DNA of 64,000 nt from Hyphomicrobiales bacterium. Its GTDB lineage: Bacteria > Pseudomonadota > Alphaproteobacteria > Rhizobiales > Rhizobiaceae. This document shows, piece after piece, positions 8,565 to 17,781 of this stretch. The translations under genes and the position numbers were made by a program. The stretch spans positions 160,873 through 224,872 of the forward strand of contig UCNG01000020.1 in the NCBI GenBank assembly GCA_900473915.1, written 5' to 3'. Below the pieces are notes generated by a model, which worked only from the letters and a program-made list of their open reading frames with translations, was not told the DNA's origin and made no database searches. Positions within the stretch are counted from its first letter, which is position 1. Each line of letters starts with the position of its first letter.

Positions 8565-10433
8565 TCATTCACTGCCGGTCTTGAGTTTGGCTTCCTTCGC
8601 AGGGTCTATCCACCAGGAGAACGGGTCAATCCCAACATAGTCGGGCTGCTTTTCAGGCATTCCGAATTTATTCCAGTAAGCCACATTGATCTTGTCGGAA
8701 TACCATTGCGGAATGACGTAATAGTTCCACAGAAGCGCGCGGTCGAGCGCATGGGAGGAGGCGACCAGCTCATCGCGGTCCTTGGCATAGATGACGCGGT
8801 CGATCAGCTTGTCGATGGCGGGGTTCTGGATACCCGCATAGTTGCGGCTGCCCTTGAAGTCGGCGGCCTTGGAGCCCCACATGTCGCGCTGCTCATTGCC
8901 CGGTGAAGCCGTCTGCGGGATGACGGAAGTAATCACGTCATAGTCGAAATCATTGACGCGTGCCTGAAATTGCGCCGTATCGACGATACGCACGGTGGCG
9001 TTGATGCCGATCTTGCGCAGGCTTGCCGCGAATGGATTGTAGATGCGCTCGTCTGTCGGGTCTTTGCCGAGAAACTCGATGGTGAATGGATTGCCCTTGG
9101 CGTCGACGAGCTTGTTGCCCTGCAATGTCCAGCCTGCTTCCGAAAAGAGTTTCAGCGCGGTGCGCAGGTTTTCGCGCGTCGCCTGCGGCGTGTCATAGAC
9201 CGGCAGCTTGAATTCCTTGGTCAGCGCATCGGCAGGAAGCGAATCCTTCACCGTTTCCAGAATGGCCTGTTCTGCGGGCGTCGGCGGGCCGCTCAGTTCC
9301 AGTTCATTGCCTGCAAAATAGCTGTTGATGCGCTTGTACTGGTTGAAGAACAGCAGGCGGTTCATCGATTCGAAGTCGAAGGCGTAGGTCAGCGCCTGAC
9401 GCACCTTCGGGTCCTTGAACTTGTCGCGGCGCATATTGAGGAAATAACCCTGCATGCGCCCGACCGCATGGTAGGGGAACGACGTCTTGATGACATCGCC
9501 GCGTTGCACGGCGGGGAAATTATACTGCTCGGCCCAGCGTTGCGCGCGGTTTTCCAGACGATAATCATATTGACCGCCCTTCTTGAAGGCTTCCCAGGTC
9601 GCATCCTCGTTGAAATAATATTCATAACGCAGGCGGTCGAAATTGTTGCGCCCGACATTGACGGCCAAATCCTTGCCCCAGTAATCATCGACGCGCGCCC
9701 AGGTGATGGAGCGTCCGGGCGTCACGCTCTCGATCTTGTAGGCGGCGGAGCCAAGCGGGATTTCGAGCGTCGGGCGGGTGATGTCGCGCTGCCTGCCCTG
9801 CGCGTCCTTGCCCTCCCACCAGTGTTTGGGCAGAACGGCAAGCTGCCCCATGATCTGCGGCAATTCGCGGTTGCCCTTTTGGCTGAAGGTGAATTTCACC
9901 TCATGTTCGCCGGTCTTTTCCGCCTTCTCCACGTCGCCATAATATTTGTTGTATAGCGGCGACTGCTTCTTCAGCACATCAAACGACCAGATCACGTCAT
10001 CGACGGTGATTGGCTGTCCGTCATGCCATTTGGCGTTCGGATTGAGCTTGAACTTCACCCAGGAAAAATCGTCGGGATATTGCAGGGCCTCGGCGATCAC
10101 AGGATATTGGGTCGAGGCCTGATCGACCGAATCCGTCATCAGCGTATCGTAAAGCATCCCGCCGCCGAAGTCCGACAGTCCTGCGGCAGGAACCCCTTGC
10201 ACCACGAATGGATTGAGGCTGTCGAAGGTGCCGACGGCAACCATGTTCAGCGTGCCGCCCTTCGGGGCATCTGGGTTCACATAGTCGTAATGCTTGAAAT
10301 CGGCTGGATATTTGGGCTCGCCAAGCAGGCTGGAAGAATATCGCCATTGGGGTTCCGCGTCATTTGCGCGAACCATTGAAACCGTGCTCGCAAGCATGGC
10401 CACCGCGAACGCACCCGCCCAAAAAGCTCTCAT
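8565..10433 (-). CDS. yejA: Periplasmic peptide-binding protein YejA, first paralogue, Sec-type signal
   Basis: A 622-residue SBP_bac_5 binding protein and first gene of the operon. The start at 10433 gives the signal peptide MRAFWAGAFAVAMLASTVSM ending in RA-N and has GGAGAGG upstream. The open frame runs on to 10565, but that extension overlaps the terminator at 10535-10556. Domain hallmarks include GGTLNMVAVGTFDSLNPF and WHDGQPITVDDV. The pair of paralogues suggests broader peptide specificity than a single-YejA system. Confidence 0.9.
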   Translation of the reverse strand: MRAFWAGAFAVAMLASTVSMVRANDAEPQWRYSSSLLGEPKYPADFKHYDYVNPDAPKGGTLNMVAVGTFDSLNPFVVQGVPAAGLSDFGGGMLYDTLMTDSVDQASTQYPVIAEALQYPDDFSWVKFKLNPNAKWHDGQPITVDDVIWSFDVLKKQSPLYNKYYGDVEKAEKTGEHEVKFTFSQKGNRELPQIMGQLAVLPKHWWEGKDAQGRQRDITRPTLEIPLGSAAYKIESVTPGRSITWARVDDYWGKDLAVNVGRNNFDRLRYEYYFNEDATWEAFKKGGQYDYRLENRAQRWAEQYNFPAVQRGDVIKTSFPYHAVGRMQGYFLNMRRDKFKDPKVRQALTYAFDFESMNRLLFFNQYKRINSYFAGNELELSGPPTPAEQAILETVKDSLPADALTKEFKLPVYDTPQATRENLRTALKLFSEAGWTLQGNKLVDAKGNPFTIEFLGKDPTDERIYNPFAASLRKIGINATVRIVDTAQFQARVNDFDYDVITSVIPQTASPGNEQRDMWGSKAADFKGSRNYAGIQNPAIDKLIDRVIYAKDRDELVASSHALDRALLWNYYVIPQWYSDKINVAYWNKFGMPEKQPDYVGIDPFSWWIDPAKEAKLKTGSE

Positions 10434-10534
10434 CCAGCCTCTCCGTTCCTGTTTCGGATATATTAGGAGAAGTCTTATGGGATTTTGCGGAGGAAGAAAG
10501 GCATGCGGGCAATAAATTTGATGGGAGCAAGAAA

Positions 10535-10556
10535 AAAGCCCGGCGAGCCGGGCTTT
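10535..10556 (-). terminator. Intrinsic terminator of the cytochrome c gene
   Basis: AAAGCCCGGC and GCCGGGCTTT form a 10-bp stem with a two-base loop, with a run of six T on the minus strand after it. It sits 24 bases beyond the stop of the minus-strand cytochrome gene and upstream of yejA, so it separates the two transcripts. Confidence 0.85.
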
Positions 10557-10579
10557 GATCGTCATTGTGTGTCGTCGGC

Positions 10580-11224
10580 TTAGTTTGCCGGTGCCGGTTC
10601 CGCAGGCTTCTGTTCGCCGCCTGCCGGTGCGCCTTCGGCCGGCTTTGCATCGCCACCTTCAGCAGGCGCCGCATCAGCGGCCGGCAGCGGAGCCGGATTG
10701 TCGGACAGCGTGCGCAGATAAGCGATCAGATCGGCGCGCTCATTGTCTTTCTTGTCGCCGGCAAAGCCCATGGCCGTGCCCTTGATGAAGCCCTTCGGCG
10801 AGGTCAGGAACTTGTTGAGATGCTCAAAGTCCCACTTGTTGCCAGCAGCGCCGAATTCCTTCATCGCAGCCGAATAGCCAAAACCTTCAACGGAGGCAGC
10901 CGGGCGGTTCACGACATCCCACAGATGCGGACCGACCTTGTTGGCGCCACCCTTTTCACCGGTATGGCATGCAGCGCAACGCTTGAACACGGTTTCACCG
11001 CGTGCCGGATCGGCAGACTGCAGCAGCGTCGCAATGGAAACTTCTTCCTTGGCCGGTGCAGCGCCCCCTTCGCCAGTCGAAGCTTCCGCCGCTTCGATGG
11101 CAAAGCCCGGCTTTTCAGGCACAGGCGAATGAAACAGCGAATCGGACAGGATGCCCGTCGTCATGACAACGAACACCGTTGCCAGAAAAGCCATGATAAA
11201 CTTGTTAGTCCGGGTTGAATTCAT
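10580..11224 (-). CDS. cycM: Membrane-anchored c-type cytochrome (CycM-like)
   Basis: A 214-residue protein with an uncleaved N-terminal membrane anchor (about residues 8-28), a periplasmic class I cytochrome c domain and a low-complexity tail rich in Ala, Pro, Glu and Gly from about residue 175. The haem site is CAACH near residue 83. The likely distal Met ligand is in KGTAMGF. Its place upstream of kdsB and pheA, divergently oriented, is typical of Rhizobiales. It probably carries electrons to a terminal oxidase; its partner is not visible. Confidence 0.88.
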   Translation of the reverse strand: MNSTRTNKFIMAFLATVFVVMTTGILSDSLFHSPVPEKPGFAIEAAEASTGEGGAAPAKEEVSIATLLQSADPARGETVFKRCAACHTGEKGGANKVGPHLWDVVNRPAASVEGFGYSAAMKEFGAAGNKWDFEHLNKFLTSPKGFIKGTAMGFAGDKKDNERADLIAYLRTLSDNPAPLPAADAAPAEGGDAKPAEGAPAGGEQKPAEPAPAN

Positions 11225-11470
11225 CGCCGGTCAGCGCTCCCTCTACCAAAACGCTCTCCCCGAGAACGCTCTCCTAGCCGGCATGCAAGCCTTTAATAAA
11301 GGTCGCAATTCTCTCCCCGGCATCGGGCGGAAACTAGGTCTTTTGCCAGGGCGATGCAACACCTATAAGGGTGACCGGACCCGTGACTTTTTGACACTTT
11401 TGATGCATTTCCAGCTCCGGCAAAGCGCGTTACAAGGCGTTCGCGACCTTATTCTTCTCAAGAGGCCATC

Positions 11471-12220
11471 ATGTTGCAGACCTTAAAGACCCTCACGCTG
11501 ATTCCCGCACGGATGGCTTCCACGCGCCTGCCGAACAAGCCGCTTGCCGATATTTGCGGCAAGCCGATGATCGTCCATGTGGCTGATCGTGCCGCGGCTG
11601 CAAAACTGGGCCGGACGGTGGTTGCAACCGACAGCGAGGAGATTTTTTCGGTCGTGACCGCGCACGGCCATGAAGCCATCATGACGCGCGAGGATCACGA
11701 ATCCGGTTCCGACCGCATCTACGAAGCGCTTTTGAAAGTCGATCCGGCGGGTGAGGTCGATGCGGTCGTGAACGTTCAGGGCGATCTGCCGACCATCGAC
11801 CCCGACATCATCCGGCGCGCGCTTCTGCCGCTGGAAGACGGACCTGCCGACATTGCGACGCTCGGCGTCGAAATCGAGGAAGAATCGGAAAAGACCAATC
11901 CGAGCGTGGTGAAGATCGTAGGCTCGCCGCTGGCAGGCAATAGCCGTCTCCGCGCGCTCTATTTCACCCGAGCGACAGCCCCCTATGGTGAAGGTCCGCT
12001 CTATCACCATATCGGCCTTTACGCCTATCGCCGCTCGGCGCTGGAGCGCTTTGTGACGCTCGGGCCATCGCCGCTGGAAAAGCGCGAGAAACTGGAGCAA
12101 TTGCGGGCGCTCGAAGCTGGAATGCGCATCGATGTGGAACTGGTGAAGACGGTGCCGCTCGGCGTTGACACGCAGGCCGACCTTGACCGTGCGCGCATTC
12201 TGGTGGCACAGGGTAGCTGA
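11471..12220 (+). CDS. kdsB: 3-deoxy-manno-octulosonate cytidylyltransferase
   Basis: A 249-residue cytosolic enzyme that makes CMP-Kdo from CTP and Kdo for the lipopolysaccharide core. Visible motifs are the nucleotide-binding [15 protein letters not shown] at residues 11-25, the NVQGDLP motif near residue 99 and the C-terminal [10 protein letters not shown]. Length is usual for KdsB. The ATG has AAGAGG upstream. pheA begins 30 bases after the stop on the same strand, so the two may be co-transcribed. Confidence 0.96.
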   Translation: MLQTLKTLTLIPARMASTRLPNKPLADICGKPMIVHVADRAAAAKLGRTVVATDSEEIFSVVTAHGHEAIMTREDHESGSDRIYEALLKVDPAGEVDAVVNVQGDLPTIDPDIIRRALLPLEDGPADIATLGVEIEEESEKTNPSVVKIVGSPLAGNSRLRALYFTRATAPYGEGPLYHHIGLYAYRRSALERFVTLGPSPLEKREKLEQLRALEAGMRIDVELVKTVPLGVDTQADLDRARILVAQGS

Positions 12221-12250
12221 TGGCTGCCGATCAGCGGCATTTGAGAAAGC

Positions 12251-13123
12251 ATGGACACGATGAAAACCAACAGGATTTCCTTCCAGGGTGAAGCGGGCGC
12301 AAATTCCGATACGGCGTGCCGCAACATGTTTCCCGACATGGAGCCTTTGCCGTGCCCGACTTTCGAGGATGCCTTCAACGCGGTTGAAACCGGCGCCGCC
12401 GACCTCGCGATGATCCCGATCGAAAACACGCTGGCCGGTCGCGTCGCCGATATTCACTATCTGCTGCCGCTGGCCGATATGCATATCGTCGGCGAATATT
12501 TCCTGCCGATCCACTTCCAGTTGATGGTGCTTCCGGGCGTCAAACGGGAGGAAATCAAGACCGTTCACAGCCATGTCCACGCGCTTGGCCAATGCCGCAA
12601 CGTCATCCGCCAGAATGGCTGGAAGGGTGTCATCGCGGGCGATACGGCGGGAGCCGCGCGCCTCGTCGCCGATATGAAGGACCGCTCCATGGCAGCGCTC
12701 GCGCCGCGCCTTGCCGCCGATCTCTACGGTCTCGAAATTCTGGAAGAAAATGTCGAGGATTCGGAAGACAATGTGACCCGCTTCGTGGTCCTGTCCAAGA
12801 ACAGCCGATGGGCGCCGCGTCCCGAAAACGGCGAGCGCATCGTGACGACTTTTGTCTTTCGCGTGCGCAACGTCCCGGCAGCGCTCTACAAGGCACTGGG
12901 CGGCTTTGCCACCAATGGCATCAACATGACCAAGCTCGAAAGCTATCAGATCGGCGGGCGTTTCATCGCCACGCAGTTCTATGCCGATGTCGAAGGGCAT
13001 CCGGAAGACGCCAATCTGAAGCTTGCGCTGGAAGAACTGCGCTTCTTCACCAAGGAAGTCCGCATCCTCGGTGTCTATCAGGGCAGCGATATTCGCGGCA
13101 CGCAGCTGCTTGCCGCAGAGTAG
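12251..13123 (+). CDS. pheA: Prephenate dehydratase with ACT domain
   Basis: A 290-residue enzyme converting prephenate to phenylpyruvate in phenylalanine synthesis. The catalytic domain carries GEAGANSD at the N-terminus, GDTAGAARL near residue 135 and the NVTRFVVL block containing the conserved Thr-Arg-Phe. An ACT domain from about residue 200 contains NMTKLESY, the phenylalanine-binding region for feedback inhibition. There is no fused chorismate mutase domain. Its stop abuts the stop of the convergent nudC. Confidence 0.95.
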   Translation: MDTMKTNRISFQGEAGANSDTACRNMFPDMEPLPCPTFEDAFNAVETGAADLAMIPIENTLAGRVADIHYLLPLADMHIVGEYFLPIHFQLMVLPGVKREEIKTVHSHVHALGQCRNVIRQNGWKGVIAGDTAGAARLVADMKDRSMAALAPRLAADLYGLEILEENVEDSEDNVTRFVVLSKNSRWAPRPENGERIVTTFVFRVRNVPAALYKALGGFATNGINMTKLESYQIGGRFIATQFYADVEGHPEDANLKLALEELRFFTKEVRILGVYQGSDIRGTQLLAAE

Positions 13124-14071
13124 TCAGCTTGGGTCGTAGACCCAGGCTTTTATCAAATGGGTTGCGATGGCGCCGGATGGCGGCACCCGCAGCCCGTTTT
13201 CATGCGTGCCTTCCAGCATGGTGCGCACTTCCGCCTTCGAGAACCAGCGGCCGTCTTCCAGCTCCGAGCGGTCGATGGTGAAATCGTCGCTCAAAACCTC
13301 GGCATGGCAGCCGATCATCAGCGAATAGGGGAAGGGCCAGGGCTGGCTCGCATGATAGGCAACACGGCCGATAGAGAGCCCCATTTCCTCCACACTTTCG
13401 CGGCGCACGGCAGCCTCAATCGTTTCGCCATGCTCGATAAAGCCCGCAAGACAGGAATAGGAGCCGGGCGCGAAATGCGGCCCGCGGGCCAGAATGCATT
13501 TTTCGCCGCGCACCGGCAGCATGATCGCCACCGGATCGGTGCGCGGAAAATGCTCCGCGCCGCAATTGGGGCATTGCCGCTTGGCGCCGCCGGCGCGCAT
13601 TTCGGTCTTCGTGCCGCAACGTCCGCAGAAACGGTGATTGGCGTGCCATGCGGTGAGTGCGGCGGCTTGCGCCAATGCGCCCAGCAGCTCGGCCGATACC
13701 AGCCCTTCCGTATAGACGCTGCGATAATCCTGCAGCCGGAAAGGCGCTTCCACCGCTTCCGGGTCGAGCGGCGTCGTCAGCGCGACAAGCGGCACGCCGT
13801 CCTGAAGGCCGAGCAGGATCGGCTCTTGCAGATCGGGCGCAAATTCCTTTGCTTCGCCGAGACGGAACAAGGCGCGGGGCGCTTTCTCATCGGCATAGTC
13901 GAGCAGCAGCCTGTTGCCGCCCAGCAGCATGATTCTCGTCTCTGGAAGTTCAAGTGCCGTGAAGGCAGAATTATCCTGCCGCTTTTCGGACAGGCGGTCG
14001 ATACGGTTACCGGCAAAGCCGACATATCGGCTCGGCTCGATTTCCGGCAGGTCATAAAGACGGAAAGCCAT
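13124..14071 (-). CDS. nudC: NAD+/NADH pyrophosphatase
   Basis: A 315-residue Nudix hydrolase cleaving NAD(H), and NAD caps of RNA in characterised homologues, to NMN and AMP. It has the NudC zinc ribbon (FCGRCG and CPNCG, about residues 147-168), a Nudix box of the form G-x5-E-x7-RExxEExG at about residues 210-232, and the diagnostic SQPWPFPYS motif just after it. Length and order fit the family. It is convergent with pheA with no gap between the stop codons. Confidence 0.93.
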   Translation of the reverse strand: MAFRLYDLPEIEPSRYVGFAGNRIDRLSEKRQDNSAFTALELPETRIMLLGGNRLLLDYADEKAPRALFRLGEAKEFAPDLQEPILLGLQDGVPLVALTTPLDPEAVEAPFRLQDYRSVYTEGLVSAELLGALAQAAALTAWHANHRFCGRCGTKTEMRAGGAKRQCPNCGAEHFPRTDPVAIMLPVRGEKCILARGPHFAPGSYSCLAGFIEHGETIEAAVRRESVEEMGLSIGRVAYHASQPWPFPYSLMIGCHAEVLSDDFTIDRSELEDGRWFSKAEVRTMLEGTHENGLRVPPSGAIATHLIKAWVYDPS

Positions 14072-14100
14072 GATTGTCTCGGACTCGTGGGGAGTTAAAG

Positions 14101-14136
14101 CGCATCCCGAAAAGTGTGAAACGGTTTTCGGGATGC
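14101..14136. repeat. Dispersed palindromic repeat, copy 1 (perfect)
   Basis: GCATCCCGAAAA (14102-14113) and TTTTCGGGATGC (14125-14136) form a perfect 12-bp stem around an 11-base loop containing GTGTGAAACGG. Related copies in this window lie at about 17706, 20009, 34401, 38279 and 39618. Repeats with this GTGTGAAACGGTTTTC core are common between genes in Rhizobiales. Confidence 0.85.
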
Positions 14137-14149
14137 ACGTGAAAACAAA

Positions 14150-14554
14150 CTAAAGCGCCGCGCGAATGTCGGCGATGAATTTTTCGGCGTCTTTTTCGTT
14201 ATAGGTTTCACGTGTGCCAAAACCCCAGACGGGGCCGGGCCAGCCTGCGTCACCTTCATTGCGGGCGATGACGTGCAGGTGCAACTGCCGCACAATATTG
14301 CCGAGCGCGCCGGTATTGATCTTCTGGCAACCCGTCACGGTCTTGAGCGCCTGCGCCACGATGCCCGTCTCGAAGGTCAGCATGGTCTGGTCGAGCGGCG
14401 TCATGTCATGAATTTCGGCGAGATCAGCACGGCGCGGCACCAGGATCAGCCATGGCCAGCGCCGGTCATTCATCAGCCGAAGCTCGCACAGGCCAAGCTT
14501 GGCGACAGAGAAAGTGTCGGCATTGAGCCGTTTGTCGAGTTCAAATTGTCCCAT
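14150..14554 (-). CDS. HIT-domain protein
   Basis: A 134-residue histidine-triad family protein. The catalytic triad region is QLHLHVIAR near residue 95, fitting H-x-H-x with the third position degenerate, as in the branch sometimes grouped with diadenosine-tetraphosphate hydrolases. The N-terminal half has the LVPRR and HDMTPLD segments of this group. It is probably a nucleotide hydrolase or transferase with unknown substrate. It lies upstream of nudC on the same strand, separated by a palindromic repeat. Confidence 0.85.
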   Translation of the reverse strand: MGQFELDKRLNADTFSVAKLGLCELRLMNDRRWPWLILVPRRADLAEIHDMTPLDQTMLTFETGIVAQALKTVTGCQKINTGALGNIVRQLHLHVIARNEGDAGWPGPVWGFGTRETYNEKDAEKFIADIRAAL

Positions 14555-14621
14555 AGGCCGATTCCTATCAGTTTTTTTCGTTCAGTGCTTGCTTTTTGCG
14601 CAACGATTGACGATATGCAGA

Positions 14622-14721
14622 CCGGGAGGTTGGTGGTGGACGAGCCACTCGCCAACCGGGTCAGGTCCGGAAGGAAGCAGCCCTAACGAGCAAGGCACGG
14701 GTCGCCGTGCCAGCCTCCCAC
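14622..14721 (+). ncRNA. ffs: Signal recognition particle 4.5S-type RNA
   Basis: The region folds as one long hairpin: GGGAGG at 14624 pairs with CCTCCC near 14714-14719. The conserved SRP domain-IV sequence GGTCAGGTCCGGAAGGAAGC followed by AGCCC is visible at 14658-14683. This is the small bacterial SRP RNA that binds Ffh for co-translational membrane targeting. Its place directly upstream of dnaX is usual in alphaproteobacteria. The ends are estimated from the pairing. Confidence 0.95.
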
Positions 14722-14826
14722 CCTTTTCTCAATTGTTGACGGTTCTTGTCCCGTGTTGACGGGGCTCATACGCCCGGTTCAAACTGGCGTGAGAAAAGTA
14801 GGACAGGAAGAACGGAAGGGCAGCTC

Positions 14827-16644
14827 ATGGACACGAAATCCGCCGATGGCGCCTATCGCGTTCTCGCCCGCAAATACCGTCCGCAGAATTTCAATGATCT
14901 GATCGGCCAGGAGCCGATGGTCCGCACGTTGAAAAACGCGTTCGAGACGGGCCGCATTGCTCAAGGATGGATGCTCACCGGCGTTCGCGGGGTTGGCAAG
15001 ACCACCACGGCGCGCATTCTGGCGCGCGCGCTCAATTACAAGACCGATACGATCGACCAGCCAACCATCGAGCTTACCGTGCCGGGCGAACATTGCCAGG
15101 CGATCATGGAAGGCCGGCATGTCGATGTGATCGAGATGGACGCCGCCTCGCATACCGGCATCGACGATATTCGCGAGATCATCGAGCAGGTCCGTTACCG
15201 CCCGGTTTCTGCGCGCTATAAGGTCTACATCATCGACGAAGTGCACATGCTCTCCAATCAGGCCTTCAACGGCCTGCTGAAGACGCTGGAAGAGCCGCCG
15301 CCGCACGTCAAGTTCATCTTCGCCACGACCGAAATCCGAAAAGTGCCGATCACGGTCCTGTCGCGCTGCCAGCGTTTTGACCTGCGCCGCATCGAATCGG
15401 GCACGCTTGCCGCACATCTGCGCCGCATTGCGGAAGCGGAGCAGATCGAGGTGGATGACGCATCGCTCGCCATGATCGCACGCGCGGGCGAAGGCTCGGC
15501 ACGCGATTCGCTGTCGATCTTCGATCAGGCCATCGCACATGGCGCGGGCAGCGTCACGGCGGAAGCCGTGCGCTCCATGCTGGGCCTTGCCGACCGCGCT
15601 CGTATCATCGATCTCTTCGAAATGCTGATGCGCGGCGATGTTTCTGGCGCACTGACGGAATTTCGCGCCCAATATGATGTCGGCGCCGATCCCTCGGTCG
15701 TGCTGACCGATCTTGCCGATTTCAACCATCTGGTCACGCGCCTGCGTTTCACGCCTGATGTGGCGGAAGACGTGTCGCTGTCGGAAGACGAGCGCGTGCG
15801 CGGTCGTGACTTCGCGCAGAAACTTTCGGTGCGTGTGCTGTCGCGGACATGGCAGATGCTGCTCAAGGGCATTGCCGAAGTCGATACGGCGACCAGGCCG
15901 GTTCAGGCAGCGGAAATGCTGCTGATTCGCCTTGCCCATGCCGCCGATCTGCCAACGCTGGATGAAGCAATCCGCGGTCTCGACAATGGTTCGGTTTCGG
16001 CGCCGCGCCCACAGCCGGGCAATCCGCGCCCAAATGGCGGCGGTCAGCCCGAAGCGCGTTTTGCCACCGACGCGGTTGGCGCATCTTCGATGGCTCCCGC
16101 TTCCGGCGGGCCAGCCACGGCCATGCGCATCGTGGAAACCACGGCGCAAATGGCGCAGCCGGTGCAGGCCGCGCAGCCGGCTGTCGAGTCCACGCCGCAG
16201 CCCTCGGTGCCGATCAACAGCCTGCATGATGTTGTCGCCCTTGCCGACAAGCACCGCGACATGCAGTTCAAGATTCTGGTCAAGAACTGTGTGCGTCTGG
16301 CTTCCATTGCACCGGGGCGTCTTGAAATCGGCCTGACCGACGATGCGCCGAAATCGCTGCCGAGCGATATTTCGCAGCGCCTCCTCAACTGGACCGGCAT
16401 TCGCTGGATCGTCACCGTCGCGCGCGACGTGGCGGGGCAGACCATTTCCGAGGCTGAAACCGAGCGTCGCGACAATCTGGTGACCGACGCCCGCGCCGAT
16501 CCTGATGTGGCTGCGATTCTGGCGGCCTTTCCGGGCGCGAAAATCACCGACGTGCGCATTGCCGTGCCGGAACAGAATGACGACGAGGATATCGACCTCG
16601 ATGCAATACCGGAAACACCGGACGCACCGTCTGAAGACGACTGA
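14827..16644 (+). CDS. dnaX: DNA polymerase III subunits gamma and tau
   Basis: A 605-residue AAA+ clamp-loader ATPase of the replication holoenzyme. Walker A is GVRGVGKTT (residues 52-60), Walker B IIDEVHML near 136-143, followed by LLKTLEEPP and the SRC sensor motif. A Pro/Gly/Ala-rich linker (about 390-475) precedes a tau-type C-terminal domain. The usual four zinc-binding cysteines after Walker A are reduced to one (in EHCQAI). ATG 14827 has GAAGGG upstream; the frame is open to 14746 but lacks a better start. Confidence 0.95.
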   Translation: MDTKSADGAYRVLARKYRPQNFNDLIGQEPMVRTLKNAFETGRIAQGWMLTGVRGVGKTTTARILARALNYKTDTIDQPTIELTVPGEHCQAIMEGRHVDVIEMDAASHTGIDDIREIIEQVRYRPVSARYKVYIIDEVHMLSNQAFNGLLKTLEEPPPHVKFIFATTEIRKVPITVLSRCQRFDLRRIESGTLAAHLRRIAEAEQIEVDDASLAMIARAGEGSARDSLSIFDQAIAHGAGSVTAEAVRSMLGLADRARIIDLFEMLMRGDVSGALTEFRAQYDVGADPSVVLTDLADFNHLVTRLRFTPDVAEDVSLSEDERVRGRDFAQKLSVRVLSRTWQMLLKGIAEVDTATRPVQAAEMLLIRLAHAADLPTLDEAIRGLDNGSVSAPRPQPGNPRPNGGGQPEARFATDAVGASSMAPASGGPATAMRIVETTAQMAQPVQAAQPAVESTPQPSVPINSLHDVVALADKHRDMQFKILVKNCVRLASIAPGRLEIGLTDDAPKSLPSDISQRLLNWTGIRWIVTVARDVAGQTISEAETERRDNLVTDARADPDVAAILAAFPGAKITDVRIAVPEQNDDEDIDLDAIPETPDAPSEDD

Positions 16645-16668
16645 ACTACGGAATGATGGAGTGAACCC

Positions 16669-16992
16669 ATGCGTGACATGATGGGCATGATGAAGCAGGC
16701 GAAGGAATTGCAGGCCAAGATGAAGGCCATGCAGGATGAGATCGCCAATATGGAAGCCTCCGCCTCTTCGGGCGGCGGGCTGGTGACGATCACGCTTTCC
16801 GGCAAGGGCACCCTGTCGGCGCTGAAGATCGACCCGTCGCTGATGAAGGAAGACGAGGTGGAAATCCTCGAAGACCTGATTATCGCGGCCCATAACGACG
16901 CCAAGGTCAAGCTCGAAGCCGCCATGGCCGAAAAGACCCAGTCGCTCACCGCCGGCCTGCCGATCCCTCCGGGGTTTAAGCTGCCGTTTTAG
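16669..16992 (+). CDS. ybaB: YbaB/EbfC family nucleoid-associated protein
   Basis: A 107-residue DNA-binding protein with the N-terminal [18 protein letters not shown] helix and the [13 protein letters not shown] core of the YbaB family. It forms dimers that bind DNA and is nearly always encoded between dnaX and recR, as here. The start is 24 bases after dnaX and has GGAG upstream. An octamer hairpin separates it from recR. Confidence 0.94.
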   Translation: MRDMMGMMKQAKELQAKMKAMQDEIANMEASASSGGGLVTITLSGKGTLSALKIDPSLMKEDEVEILEDLIIAAHNDAKVKLEAAMAEKTQSLTAGLPIPPGFKLPF

Positions 16993-16997
16993 GGGAA

Positions 16998-17098
16998 TAG
17001 GGCAGTAAGGCATTAGGGCAGTATGTTTTATCTGCCTGAAACGCCGCTGCTGTTGTTTTCCCTATTGCCTTACTGCCCTACTGCCTTATTGCCTTAAA
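16998..17098. repeat. Inverted array of AGGGCAGT-type octamers between ybaB and recR
   Basis: On the left arm octamers AGGGCAGT, AAGGCATT and AGGGCAGT follow each other (16999-17022). On the right the same units run in reverse complement, TTGCCTTA, CTGCCCTA, CTGCCTTA (17065-17096). Bases 16998-17018 and 17060-17080 can pair over 21 bp with one mismatch. AGGGCAGT is the unit of hypervariable octamer loci used in Brucella typing. The right arm ends five bases before the recR ATG. Confidence 0.9.
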
Positions 17099-17100
17099 AT

Positions 17101-17706
17101 ATGTCCAAACGAATAGCCGGTCCCGAAATCGAACGTCTGATCCAGCTTCTGGCCCGCGTGCCGGGGCTAGGGCCGCGTTCGGCCCGTCGCGCGGCGCTGC
17201 ATCTGATCAAGAAGAAGGAAGCGCTTCTGGTGCCGCTTGGCGGCGCCATGCAGGAGGCTGCCGAAAAGGTGCGCATCTGTTCGTGCTGCGGCAATGTCGA
17301 TACGTCCGATCCATGCACGATCTGCACCGATGAGCGCCGCGATCCGGCGACATTGATTGTCGTGGAGGACGTGTCCGATCTCTGGGCGCTGGAGCGCGCT
17401 GGCACGATGAATGTGCGTTATCACGTTCTCGGCGGTCGCCTGTCGCCGCTCGATGGCATCGGCCCGGACGATCTCAACATCAAGGGATTGGTGGAGCGTG
17501 TCGCCGCCGGTGAAATCAGGGAAGTGATTCTGGCGGTCAACGCCACTGTCGAAGGCCAGACGACCGCGCACTACATCACCGACCAGCTGTCGAGCTTCGA
17601 TGTGCGCGTGACACGGCTTGCCCACGGCGTTCCGGTCGGCGGCGAACTCGATTATCTGGATGAAGGCACGCTTGCCGCCGCCTTGCGGGCCAGAACGACA
17701 CTTTAG
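17101..17706 (+). CDS. recR: Recombination mediator RecR
   Basis: A 201-residue protein that works with RecFO to load RecA at gaps. It has the N-terminal helix-hairpin-helix (LPGLGPRSA-type, here [13 protein letters not shown]), a C4 zinc finger [16 protein letters not shown] at about residues 60-75, and a Toprim domain with LIVVED. Unusually, the bases before its ATG (GCCTTAAAAT) are the end of the octamer repeat and hold no Shine-Dalgarno sequence, so translation may be weak or coupled to the hairpin. Confidence 0.95.
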   Translation: MSKRIAGPEIERLIQLLARVPGLGPRSARRAALHLIKKKEALLVPLGGAMQEAAEKVRICSCCGNVDTSDPCTICTDERRDPATLIVVEDVSDLWALERAGTMNVRYHVLGGRLSPLDGIGPDDLNIKGLVERVAAGEIREVILAVNATVEGQTTAHYITDQLSSFDVRVTRLAHGVPVGGELDYLDEGTLAAALRARTTL

Positions 17707-17757
17707 AGCATTTCCAGCAAAAGTGTGAAACGGTTTTCCGTAGGATAACGCGACAAA
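17706..17757. repeat. Dispersed palindromic repeat, copy 2 (diverged)
   Basis: The repeat begins at the recR stop codon and shares the AAAAGTGTGAAACGGTTTT core with the copy at 14101, flanked by AGCATTTCCAGC and CCGTAGGATAACG instead of the CATCCCG arms. It fills the gap between recR and the lytic transglycosylase gene. Confidence 0.75.
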
Positions 17758-17781
17758 ACAAATCTAGGTTTGGAGACATGC

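Noticed and set aside
7101-8906. 601-residue open frame on the plus strand
   Set aside because: Antisense to the two yejA genes; no domain, no ribosome-binding site.
10434-10565. N-terminal extension of the first yejA frame
   Set aside because: It runs through a strong terminator and lacks a start site, while the downstream start gives a normal signal peptide and a good ribosome-binding site.
14779-17013. 744-residue open frame on the minus strand across dnaX and ybaB
   Set aside because: Antisense to two clear genes and the plus-strand copies match known families exactly.
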